From Flexibacter flexilis DSM 6793 (lineage in GTDB: Bacteria; Bacteroidota; Bacteroidia; Cytophagales; Flexibacteraceae), in the NCBI RefSeq assembly GCF_900112255.1, contig NZ_FOLE01000007.1, positions 208,378 to 272,377 of the forward strand: 64,000 nt of DNA. The letters run 5' to 3'. The notes under the pieces are model-generated. The model was not told the DNA's origin and did not search any database. It saw nothing but the letters and a program-made list of their open reading frames with translations. The position numbers and the translations under genes were made by a program. Positions 1 to 8,089 of the stretch are shown one piece after another (position 1 is the stretch's first letter; every line of letters starts with the position of its first letter).

Positions 1-150
1 TTGTTCGGGCGTATGCCGACACACTTTTATAAGCGTTTCGATGACGTGGTCAAAGGTATTGACATCATCATTAAAAACCACCAAATCATAATTTTCCTCT
101 TCCAGCTCGCCTGTCAGTAGGTCGTGTTCTTCTTTCCAAATCGGATTCAT
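1..150 (-). CDS. clpS: ATP-dependent Clp protease adaptor ClpS (3' part missing)
   Basis: Partial gene running off the left edge; the 50 visible codons are the N-terminal half. ClpS binds the ClpA N-domain and delivers N-degron substrates to ClpAP in the cytoplasm. The translated segment carries the family's core strand and turn, LVVFNDDVNTFDHVIETL, where the ND(D) pair is the conserved specificity loop, followed by the start of the helix that contacts the bound residue. The ATG at 148-150 is chosen because a promoter-like sequence lies 32 bases upstream and the reading begins directly with a normal ClpS N-terminus. No ClpA gene is visible. Identification rests on the motif only, but it is distinctive. 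Confidence 0.85.
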   Translation of the reverse strand, partial: MNPIWKEEHDLLTGELEEENYDLVVFNDDVNTFDHVIETLIKVCRHTPEQ

Positions 151-181
151 AGGCACAAAATATGTGAAGATTTACAACACA

Positions 182-213
182 CAAATATACTATCCTTATC
201 AGGCATTTACAAA
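182..213 (-). promoter_or_regulatory. Bacteroidota-type promoter of clpS
   Basis: On the minus strand a -33 element TTTG (210-213) is followed after 20 bases by TATATTTG (182-189), a full match to the Bacteroidota -7 consensus TAnnTTTG. It sits about 32 bases before the clpS ATG. Confidence 0.6.
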
Positions 214-250
214 AACAAAAAGCCACCTAACAAAAGTTAGATGGCTTTTC
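211..250 (-). terminator. Rho-independent terminator of the OmpA/LysM gene
   Basis: A 10-bp stem (221-230 with 237-246, one G-U pair) and 6-base loop is followed on the minus strand by a T-rich run (211-220). It lies 28 bases past the stop codon of the OmpA-family gene. Confidence 0.75.
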
Positions 251-277
251 AGACAAAAGAGCAGAAGCTATAATTTA

Positions 278-2884
278 TTATTTTTTAACTTTCAAAACCA
301 TGCGTTCAAACAGCATATAGCTATCCAAGCCGTTAAGTTCTTTTAGTTCTTGTGGTTTCATTCCGAAACGTGTTGCGATTGAGTACATTGTATCGCCTTC
401 GCGCACCACATAAGTAGAACCATCAGTAGAGGCCTCTGCATCGCCGTGACGTTTTACTTTCAATTTTTGGCCAACATTGATTTGGTTTGAGTTCAAACCA
501 TTCAAATCCATCAACTCATCTACGGTCATACCGTACATACGCGAGATAGAGAACAATGTATTTTGTGGCTCAACTGTGTAAAGTTCTTCTCCGTCAGACA
601 ATGGGCCAGCCGAACTTGCAGAAGCACCACCGCTTGTTTTAGAAGATGCACCTTTAAATTTCTTGCTTGATTCTACCATCGAAACAGGAGCAACTACGCC
701 TTCTTCACCAATACGACGCACGCGCAATGGTTTGTACGCTTGCAACTCATCAGAATCTAGGTTGTTCAAAGCCTTCAACTCATCTGCCGTCATACCAAAT
801 TGTTTAGCTACTTGGTTTATAGAGGCTTTGTTTGGCTGCACCACATAAGCCATCGTTGTTGCTTTGTAGCCTGGGCCACCTACGATATAAAATTCTACGC
901 GGCGATTCAATTGGCGACCTACAATATTATTGTTAGAAACCATTGGCTTGCTCGAACCCAAAGCGTTTACCACAAGGCGTGTGTTGTCAAGGCCTTTTTG
1001 CGTCAAATAGTTTTTGGCGGCCTCTCCACGTTGTTGCGAAATTTGTTGGTTCACATCGCTGCTACCTACGTTATCGGTGTTCGCATTGATTTCGATTTGT
1101 ACCTCTGGGTATTGGTTAGCATATTCAAACAAATCATCCAATACTTTGGTAGCCTCTGGGCGCAAATCAGCTTTAGCAAAATCAAAGTAAATATTTTCGA
1201 ACAATGTAGTAGAAGACTTTTGTTTAGAGCCTTTTACTTTTACATTTTTAACATTGTATTTACCCTTTTTAGTAACTTTTGCGTTTTTCTCGTCAGCCAC
1301 AGCCACCGTCAAATCTTGGTCGGCAGCTAAGTTATCCATACGGAATTTACCATCGTTATTGGTTTCTGTCGTTTTAACCGTTTTACCAGAGCTATCTTGT
1401 AAAGCTACAGTTACGTCTGAGGCAGGTTGCTGTGTATTGGCATCCACCAACGTCCCTTCCACCGAAACGCTTTGATAACCAGCAATTCCCAAAGAATCTT
1501 TAGCGATAGCAGCAATAACAGAGTTTCCTTTCGTTGTAATTTTATACAAATAAATATCGTCTTGGCCTATGCCGCCTTCGCGGTTAGAAGACAAGTAGCC
1601 ATACTTTTCGCCTAACACAAAGTAAAAGTCATCACGATTGGAGTTGAATGGCAAACCAGCATTTTGAACTTTAGAGAAAGCCTCACCCGAAGCCATAAAC
1701 ACGTCCAATCCACCAAAACCTTCGTGGCCGTTAGAGGCGAAGAAAAGTGTGTGTTCTGGTGCGTAGTAGCATGGCGACATATCAATATAAGGCGTGTTTA
1801 CGGCAGCCAAGTTTACGGCAGTGCCCCAATTTTCGCCAGTTTTGGCATCTCCGCCGCTTTGCAACACAGAGTACCAAATATCATTCATGCCTTTGCCCCC
1901 TGGACGCACCGAAACAAAGAAAAGCGTATCGCCTAACGCATTAAGCGCAGGTTGTTTGCTCGAATAGCTTGGTGCGTTTACGTTAGCGTTCAAAGCCACA
2001 GGTTTTTGCCATTTGCCATCTTTTTTTACCGAAAGAAAAATTTGGCAAACTTCTCCAGCACAAGAAGTATAATAATATTTTGTTTTATCTTTAGAGAAAA
2101 CACCAGCACCATCATTTTCGATAGTGTTCAGGTCGTCAAAGTTATCAGAGGCTTTATTTGGACTCCAAACACCATTGTTCAACACAAAGCGGAAGTTATC
2201 GCTAAACACGCCACCCATACGCGGGTCTTTTTCACCGCCTTTAGCACCAGGGCGAGCAGATGTAAGCACGATAGAGGAGTCATTCTCATAAATAGCAGGT
2301 GCGTAATCCGAATAATCCGAGTTTACAGGACGGCTCAACACTTTAAATTCGTAGTCACGTTGTGGTTTTTTCATTTCGATCAAAGCCACATCACAACCTT
2401 TTTGCTCCAACTTTGCGTGTTCTAACATTACTTTATCCTCGTCGTTGGCAGGCTGGAACGTAGAAGTAAAACCCTCAAAAACAGGCTTAGCTTCTTCGTA
2501 TTTGCCATTAGTTTTGAGCATGCTCGCATACCAGAATGAAGACAAAGGAAATTCTTTCGCAGCAGACGAAGTAGCTACTTTGCCGTAGGCCTTTTCTGCT
2601 TTATTGTAATCAAAGTACGCACGATATGCATCACCTAAGCGATATGCCGCATAAAAATCGTTAGGATCATCTTTGAGGGCTTTATTATAATATTCTGCGG
2701 CTAAATAATACTCCTCGTTATCATAATATCGGTCGCCAATTTTTGCGCCAGATGATATTTTTCTTTTGGTTTTAGACGCTGCTGTTTTTTTACTCTTACT
2801 ACCTTTTTTCTGTGCCAATGCAGGTTGGGCACCTAACATCCCCACTACGCCTAGCACCAAAAATGCGTACAAAAATCGCTTCAT
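278..2884 (-). CDS. PorE-like TPR/PD40/OmpA envelope protein with three C-terminal LysM domains
   Basis: Predicted 868-residue exported protein. After a signal peptide ending near ALA-Q (residue 25) and a lysine-rich linker come TPR units (about 50-130), a PD40/WD40-like propeller (about 180-470), a carboxypeptidase-regulatory-like domain (about 495-560), an OmpA peptidoglycan-binding domain (about 562-665, with YFDFAKADL and the NRRVEF end) and three LysM repeats (678-725, 767-810, 824-868). TPR-PD40-CRD-OmpA is the order of PorE, the protein that tethers the type IX secretion machinery to peptidoglycan; the LysM tail is extra. Start: ATG at 2882-2884 rather than an upstream in-frame start, because a signal peptide follows directly and AAGGAG precedes it, which is unusual in this phylum. 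Whether it is the real T9SS component or a paralogue is not resolved. Confidence 0.85.
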   Translation of the reverse strand: MKRFLYAFLVLGVVGMLGAQPALAQKKGSKSKKTAASKTKRKISSGAKIGDRYYDNEEYYLAAEYYNKALKDDPNDFYAAYRLGDAYRAYFDYNKAEKAYGKVATSSAAKEFPLSSFWYASMLKTNGKYEEAKPVFEGFTSTFQPANDEDKVMLEHAKLEQKGCDVALIEMKKPQRDYEFKVLSRPVNSDYSDYAPAIYENDSSIVLTSARPGAKGGEKDPRMGGVFSDNFRFVLNNGVWSPNKASDNFDDLNTIENDGAGVFSKDKTKYYYTSCAGEVCQIFLSVKKDGKWQKPVALNANVNAPSYSSKQPALNALGDTLFFVSVRPGGKGMNDIWYSVLQSGGDAKTGENWGTAVNLAAVNTPYIDMSPCYYAPEHTLFFASNGHEGFGGLDVFMASGEAFSKVQNAGLPFNSNRDDFYFVLGEKYGYLSSNREGGIGQDDIYLYKITTKGNSVIAAIAKDSLGIAGYQSVSVEGTLVDANTQQPASDVTVALQDSSGKTVKTTETNNDGKFRMDNLAADQDLTVAVADEKNAKVTKKGKYNVKNVKVKGSKQKSSTTLFENIYFDFAKADLRPEATKVLDDLFEYANQYPEVQIEINANTDNVGSSDVNQQISQQRGEAAKNYLTQKGLDNTRLVVNALGSSKPMVSNNNIVGRQLNRRVEFYIVGGPGYKATTMAYVVQPNKASINQVAKQFGMTADELKALNNLDSDELQAYKPLRVRRIGEEGVVAPVSMVESSKKFKGASSKTSGGASASSAGPLSDGEELYTVEPQNTLFSISRMYGMTVDELMDLNGLNSNQINVGQKLKVKRHGDAEASTDGSTYVVREGDTMYSIATRFGMKPQELKELNGLDSYMLFERMVLKVKK

Positions 2885-3239
2885 AACTCCTTGTTTACTT
2901 TTGATAGAACAAAATAAATAGACTCCTTTTTTTTGGAGAGCCAAAATTATTCATTTTTCAGATGCAATGTATATTAAAGCATAAATAAATACACATTTTT
3001 TTGCAAAATCTTACACCAAGCATAAAATATGAAGCTTACACGTATAAAAGAACATTACTATAACCAACTAATTATCAAGAAACAAACCCAAATATCCCAT
3101 AAAAAAGCACGTTTCCTTTTATAACAAAGACTATTCAAGCCTTAATCTGATTCTAACCATGCAGATACTGCAATTGTATGGCATAAAGCATTATATTGCA
3201 GCCTTTAGCCAGAATCCGTAGGTTCTAAATAAAATAGTT
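2885..3239. other. Divergent intergenic region
   Basis: 355 AT-rich bases between two divergently transcribed genes. A -7-like TAATTTTG lies on the minus strand at 2942-2949, about 58 bases before the OmpA/LysM start, but without a convincing -33 element. No RNA gene or clear operator was recognised. Confidence 0.4.
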
Positions 3240-6155
3240 TTGAAACGCACACTTATTGTTATTTGTACCTTATTATTGTTTTATTGTCTGACAGAACGAC
3301 ACACTTTTGCCCAAACACTTACATTCAAGCATTATAACCGAGCCTCTGGGCTTTCCAGCGACTATATCTTTAATATTTATCAAGACAGCAAAGGTTATAT
3401 TTGGTTTGCAACTGACAACGGCGTATCTCGTTATAATGGACAATATTTTGACCGATACAGCACCAACGAAGGCTTATCGGCCAACTTAGTATATCATGTT
3501 TTGGAAGACAACGCAGGGCAAATTTGGTTTGGAACATATGAGGGCGGAGCAAGCATTTTGAAAGACGGGAAGATTGCTCAATACACGCGTAAAAATAGCC
3601 CACAATGCAACATAACGATTATGAATATTGCTCAAGACAATCTAGGCAATATTTACCTAAATGGGGACTCTGGAGTGGCCATCTTGCAAACAAATCACCA
3701 ATGGCTTCGTATCAAAAATGGTAGCACCACACATAATTCAACCTTACTTAATACTAGCCAACAACAACCCGTACTTGCATCATTGGGCAACGACCTATAC
3801 GCAATTTATCTTCTTGACAACCAAAAATATCATATCAAACAGATTTCTAAGCCATCCCACGGAAGCTTTAGCAGTGCCCAATTTTATGCCATATCCCCAA
3901 ATGAATACTGGGTTCGTTGCCACAGTGGCCTGAAAAAAATTAAACTTGTGGGCGATTCATTACAAGTAAAATCAATCTCCAATGAGTGGCTTACAGGGAT
4001 TGCCATTTTGCCAGACAAATCCATTATCACTAGCCCAAATTTGAGCGGAACGCTTCATCATTACAGCCCCGACGGAAAACTGCTGCGCGATTGGAACACA
4101 AACTACACACTATCGGCCATCTGTAGCGACTACGAGGGCAATATCTGGCTTGGGACTTTTGGTAAAGGTGTACTCAAAGTATCTGCGCAACATTTTTTGA
4201 ATCAACCCGCCGACCAACTCCCGATACAAACCATTTGGCAAGATGCCCAGAAGCGTGTTTGGGTTGGTTCGCAAACCAATTTCTGGTTGATGAAAGACAC
4301 AGCAGTGGCTTGGTATAGCCGCAACTCTGACTACTTTCATATTCGCGGCTTCGCACAAAACGCAGATAATCAATACTTTTATGGGACACTAAGCCAAATG
4401 TATGGCGGCATTCCTTTTGAGCGAATGCACGACGACAACTTGGCCATTCCACACCAACGCATAAGCTCTGGCATGTCGGATATATTGCGCCACCCAAACG
4501 GCGATATTTGGGTAAGTACTTACGGGTCAGGTATTTCTATTTTTGATAAAAACGGAAATAAAAAACAAGTAATTGAACGAAGTAACGGTTTGGTTAGCAA
4601 TATGATAGAAGGCATGGAGGTTTGCAGAAACGGAACGGTTTGGGCTTATTCGCGCACCGATGGTTTAAGCAAAATTCAGGGAAACAAGATTGAAAATTTT
4701 ACTTCCAAAAACGGACTACCTGCCAACGATGTGGGTTGCGTGTATGGCGATTCTACTACGCACAATTGGGTTTGGATAGGAACGAGCAAAGGAATTATCA
4801 AACTTAGCCCCGAAGGAAAAGTACAAAAAATAAAGCCCAACAATTTTGAACCAGAAGGCCGCATCATCAACATTTTTACAGACAAATACGGGCAACTCTT
4901 TTTCCTTTCCGAACACAGACTTTACAAGTGGGAGCAAGGTCAAATCCGCAAAGCAGGTTCGTTTTTACTTTTACCAAAATCAAATATTAGTATCAATACC
5001 GCCCACTACGACCCACAGCACAACTGGCTATACATTGGCTCAACGGAAGGGCTATATATTTTGTCTTTGGATAATTTTAAATTCAATAACATTCCTCCAA
5101 AAGTCTGTATTGAGTCTTTGCAGGCCAACGAACTGGTTTTTAAAAATCCTAAAAGCACCATCGAACTCAAACATTATCAGCACAATATCAAAATCAATTA
5201 CGCGGCATTGAGCTTCATAGACGAGGCGCAAATCCGTTATCGCTACATTTTAAGTTCCGAAGAGCAACCCGACAACGACACAGTTTACACCCAAAACCAC
5301 AGCATCGAGTTAAGGTCTTTGGCTTGGGGAAAATACACTTTTTGGGTAGAAGCCATAAACCCCGACGGCGTGGCCTCCGCGCCTAAAGCATTGGTTAAGT
5401 TTCGGATACAACCGCCCATTTGGGCTACATGGTGGTTTCGGTTAATTATCAGCCTGATTTTGGTGGGCATTGTTGGCGGCGTGGTACGCTATTTTTCTAA
5501 CCGAAAATTAAAGAAAAAATTGGCGGCTTTAGAGCTGCAACATCGCCTACAAATCGAACGCGAACGCATTTCGCGCGACCTGCACGACAACGTAGGTTCG
5601 CAGCTCACCTACATTATTTCAAGTTTGGATTTGAGCAACCGCAGACCCGACGCAGACATTACGCCCAAAGAAAAACAACGCCTTTCGTCGCTGGCGCAAT
5701 CGGCTCGCCAAACCATGAGCAATTTGCGGGAAGCCATCTGGATTTTACAAAAAGATGCCACCAGTATCGAAGAGTTTACCAACAAGCTCCAACGCTATGT
5801 GCAACAACAAATTAGCACACAACCACAACTTTCGGCACGCTTTGAATTTGAAATACAAAATTGTCCTGATTTGAGTCCCGTGCAAGCCTTACATTTGTTC
5901 CGAATAGGGCAGGAGGCCGTAAACAATGCCGTGAAATATGCGGAAGCAACCTTGCTAACCATTCGTTTGGAGCGGGAAGGAAATATACTTTGGTTTAGCA
6001 TTACCGACAACGGAAAAGGCTTGCCCGAAGATACTAACCCCGAAGGTTATGGGCTACGCAATATGCGCCAACGCGCCCAAGAAATGAACGGACGTTGCGT
6101 GATTCGCAACAACGAAAACGACGGTACGCTCGTACAAGTAAGTGTACCCCTATAA
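3240..6155 (+). CDS. Reg_prop/Y_Y_Y sensor histidine kinase (HisKA_3 type)
   Basis: A 971-residue sensor kinase. A signal peptide (ends near AFAQ-type site, residue 25) precedes a periplasmic region of two-component-regulator propeller blades (repeats such as GYIWFATDNGVSRYNG), a Y_Y_Y domain (about 625-710), one membrane segment (about 731-753), a HisKA_3 dimerisation domain with phospho-acceptor His782 in the motif RDLHDNVGSQL, and a C-terminal HATPase_c domain (N-box EAVNNAVKYA, G-boxes DNGKG and YGLRN). Family knowledge: such kinases sense extracellular carbohydrates or other ligands and phosphorylate a NarL/LuxR-type regulator. No regulator is fused or adjacent, so the partner is unknown. 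The start is a TTG; no in-frame ATG would keep the signal peptide. Confidence 0.88.
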   Translation: MKRTLIVICTLLLFYCLTERHTFAQTLTFKHYNRASGLSSDYIFNIYQDSKGYIWFATDNGVSRYNGQYFDRYSTNEGLSANLVYHVLEDNAGQIWFGTYEGGASILKDGKIAQYTRKNSPQCNITIMNIAQDNLGNIYLNGDSGVAILQTNHQWLRIKNGSTTHNSTLLNTSQQQPVLASLGNDLYAIYLLDNQKYHIKQISKPSHGSFSSAQFYAISPNEYWVRCHSGLKKIKLVGDSLQVKSISNEWLTGIAILPDKSIITSPNLSGTLHHYSPDGKLLRDWNTNYTLSAICSDYEGNIWLGTFGKGVLKVSAQHFLNQPADQLPIQTIWQDAQKRVWVGSQTNFWLMKDTAVAWYSRNSDYFHIRGFAQNADNQYFYGTLSQMYGGIPFERMHDDNLAIPHQRISSGMSDILRHPNGDIWVSTYGSGISIFDKNGNKKQVIERSNGLVSNMIEGMEVCRNGTVWAYSRTDGLSKIQGNKIENFTSKNGLPANDVGCVYGDSTTHNWVWIGTSKGIIKLSPEGKVQKIKPNNFEPEGRIINIFTDKYGQLFFLSEHRLYKWEQGQIRKAGSFLLLPKSNISINTAHYDPQHNWLYIGSTEGLYILSLDNFKFNNIPPKVCIESLQANELVFKNPKSTIELKHYQHNIKINYAALSFIDEAQIRYRYILSSEEQPDNDTVYTQNHSIELRSLAWGKYTFWVEAINPDGVASAPKALVKFRIQPPIWATWWFRLIISLILVGIVGGVVRYFSNRKLKKKLAALELQHRLQIERERISRDLHDNVGSQLTYIISSLDLSNRRPDADITPKEKQRLSSLAQSARQTMSNLREAIWILQKDATSIEEFTNKLQRYVQQQISTQPQLSARFEFEIQNCPDLSPVQALHLFRIGQEAVNNAVKYAEATLLTIRLEREGNILWFSITDNGKGLPEDTNPEGYGLRNMRQRAQEMNGRCVIRNNENDGTLVQVSVPL

Positions 6156-6158
6156 AAA

Positions 6159-6196
6159 CTTTGAGCGGTGTGTACACTGTACACTACCGCTCAAAG
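6159..6196 (+). terminator. Long hairpin directly after the kinase gene
   Basis: A 17-bp stem (6159-6175 with 6179-6196, one bulged base, 3-base loop) begins four bases past the kinase stop codon. There is no good T-run after it, so it may protect the 3' end or slow transcription rather than act as a classical terminator. Confidence 0.55.
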
Positions 6197-6351
6197 ATCT
6201 TTCAACCAGCTATGGAAAAGAAACGCGACTAAATATTAGTGTTTGTTTCTGTTACAAAAGTATAGCATAACGCCACGCTGGCAAAGTACTATTCGACCAA
6301 CCTATTTGATTCTTCGACAAACAAGACTATTTCTTGTACAAACAGGAATAT

Positions 6352-6386
6352 AAAGCCTCCCTTTTATGCAAGAAAAGGCTTTTTTG
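6352..6386. terminator. Terminator-like hairpin between convergent genes
   Basis: AAAGCCT (6352-6358) pairs with AGGCTTT (6376-6382) and a T-run follows on the plus strand. It lies between the convergent kinase and DUF2798 genes and could serve either. Confidence 0.5.
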
Positions 6387-6395
6387 TCCTATAAA

Positions 6396-6638
6396 TTAGC
6401 CCCGATTACTCGCAGATTCTTTTTTCATTACCATTTCTGTAAGGCGCAAAGCCTGCGGAATAATCAGAAATGCCGCCACATACGCAATTGGCAACATGGT
6501 AGTCCAAACGCCAAAAAATTTGCTTACCCAACCGTCCACAAAACCATAATTGCGGCCAATACCCACCAAAGCCATAATAAACGTCATTGGTACAACCACG
6601 AAAAATGTACTCACATATCTGAAGTATTTGCGATTCAT
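6396..6638 (-). CDS. Small two-helix membrane protein, DUF2798-like
   Basis: 80 residues with two hydrophobic helices (about 8-27 and 46-63) separated by a short loop containing GFVDGWVSKFFGVWT. Length, helix spacing and the PIAYVAAFLIIPQALRLTEMV second helix match the DUF2798 family as I remember it; function unknown. It is downstream of and co-directional with the PepSY membrane protein and siderophore receptor, but 199 bases separate it from them, so membership of that transcription unit is uncertain. The ATG at 6636-6638 is the only sensible start. Confidence 0.65.
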   Translation of the reverse strand: MNRKYFRYVSTFFVVVPMTFIMALVGIGRNYGFVDGWVSKFFGVWTTMLPIAYVAAFLIIPQALRLTEMVMKKESASNRG

Positions 6639-6837
6639 AGCGATTTTATATTATTGATTTTAAGACAATTAACTTATTTACACTGGCCTTTCCATCCAAA
6701 GCCTGTATTATATGTTTCGATAAAAAATTAATTTCTACATTAATTCAATATCTACATTTTACCAACAAGAATTGTTCAATTTTAATCATACAAATATCAC
6801 AGGTTTTCACTTTTTATTGTCGTGCAATCCACAAGAT

Positions 6838-7998
6838 TTACTTTTTCTTGGATTTATTGGCGCGCGCCCACCAAATCATGAAACCCGTAAGCGGCAAAGA
6901 TGCACATATCGCACTGGCTACGAAAGCCAAGATTTTGCCCCAAATCCCCAGAATCGCCCCAACGTGAATATCATAATTGGCCGTTACGAGCTTTTCCCCA
7001 AAGTTTTTGTCTTCGTGGCGGCGTTCTTTGAGCAATTTGCCTGTGTAACGGTCGTATTCCAACGAATGACTGTGATAATAAAGTCCGTCTTTTTGCTGCA
7101 CATAAACCCCAATGACAGAAGCGGTGTCTTCGGGAGCTGCTGGCCGAATCTGGAAACCATTGGCCGTGGCGTGGCGTGTACGCGTTGTTTGAGCAGCAAT
7201 ATCTAAAGCATTGACGGCAGTCGTGGCAGGGTTAAATACGGATTTGGCTGGTGTAAAATCTGGCGGCGTAACCGACAGCGATGCCACCACATACACCAGC
7301 ATTTGCACCCACTGAAACGCCCAAACCAAGCCCGTTACGGCCAAAATCGTAGCGATAGAACCCGCATAAAAACCTAACACGTTGTGCAAATCGTAGTTTT
7401 TGCGTCGCCATTGGGTCGTATTTTTCCACTGAAAACCCAAACGTTGTTTGCGTGCCGCTTTATTTTTTGGCCACCAAAGCACCAAACCCGACAGCAGCAA
7501 CACCACAAACGCAAGTGTTGCGTAGCCTACAATGGGTTGCCCATAGCGCGTTTCGAGCAACAAACTCCAATGCAACATTTTAACCACATGAAAAAAGTCT
7601 GTTTCCTCGTCATAAATCCGCAAAATCTGGCCTGTATAGGGATTTACATAAATGGCTTTGTAATAAATAATATGGCTGAAATATGTAACGGCCTCTTCGT
7701 CTTCTTTGAAGGTATAAAACACCCAACTTTTGTCGGGGGCGTTGTAAATATTAACCCAAGAAAGTTGCTCTTCTTTGCCAATTTTTTGTTGTGTATTTTC
7801 CCACAAAATACTGGTAGGCAACATTTTGCCTTCGGGCTGAACGTACATCACGTCTTTGCGCTGCGCGTTGGTTATCTCTTCGCTAAAAGCAAAAATACAA
7901 CCCGTGATAGCCACCACAAACACAATAAGGCCAGAGGCCAGCCCCAACCACAAATGAACCTTTCCTACGATTTTTTTAAACGTGCTTTTATTTTTCAT
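6838..7998 (-). CDS. PepSY-associated TM helix protein (iron-regulated membrane protein)
   Basis: 386 residues with the PepSY_TM (PiuB/FegB-like) layout: N-terminal helix with HLWLGLASGLIVFVVAITG, a large periplasmic loop, a paired helix near residue 165-185 (FVVLLLSGLVLWWPK), then DLHNVLGFYAGSIATILAVTG and a C-terminal helix. Conserved histidines lie in the helices (HLWLG, HWSLLLE, DLHNVLG). Members of this family are iron- or siderophore-related membrane proteins, some proposed as ferric reductases. It follows the siderophore receptor by 91 bases on the same strand, so it probably shares the metal-regulated promoter upstream of that gene. ATG at 7996-7998 preferred over a TTG two codons earlier. 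Confidence 0.85.
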   Translation of the reverse strand: MKNKSTFKKIVGKVHLWLGLASGLIVFVVAITGCIFAFSEEITNAQRKDVMYVQPEGKMLPTSILWENTQQKIGKEEQLSWVNIYNAPDKSWVFYTFKEDEEAVTYFSHIIYYKAIYVNPYTGQILRIYDEETDFFHVVKMLHWSLLLETRYGQPIVGYATLAFVVLLLSGLVLWWPKNKAARKQRLGFQWKNTTQWRRKNYDLHNVLGFYAGSIATILAVTGLVWAFQWVQMLVYVVASLSVTPPDFTPAKSVFNPATTAVNALDIAAQTTRTRHATANGFQIRPAAPEDTASVIGVYVQQKDGLYYHSHSLEYDRYTGKLLKERRHEDKNFGEKLVTANYDIHVGAILGIWGKILAFVASAICASLPLTGFMIWWARANKSKKK

Positions 7999-8089
7999 AA
8001 ACAATTGAAAAACAGAAAATTGTCCCTTGTGCTACTGTTGCCAGCAAGCCAAAGGGACAATTTATGGTAAAAGATGATTTTAACTAAAA

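Noticed and set aside
6366..6731. 121-codon plus-strand open frame
   Set aside because: It is the antisense shadow of the DUF2798-like gene; composition is unlike a real protein.
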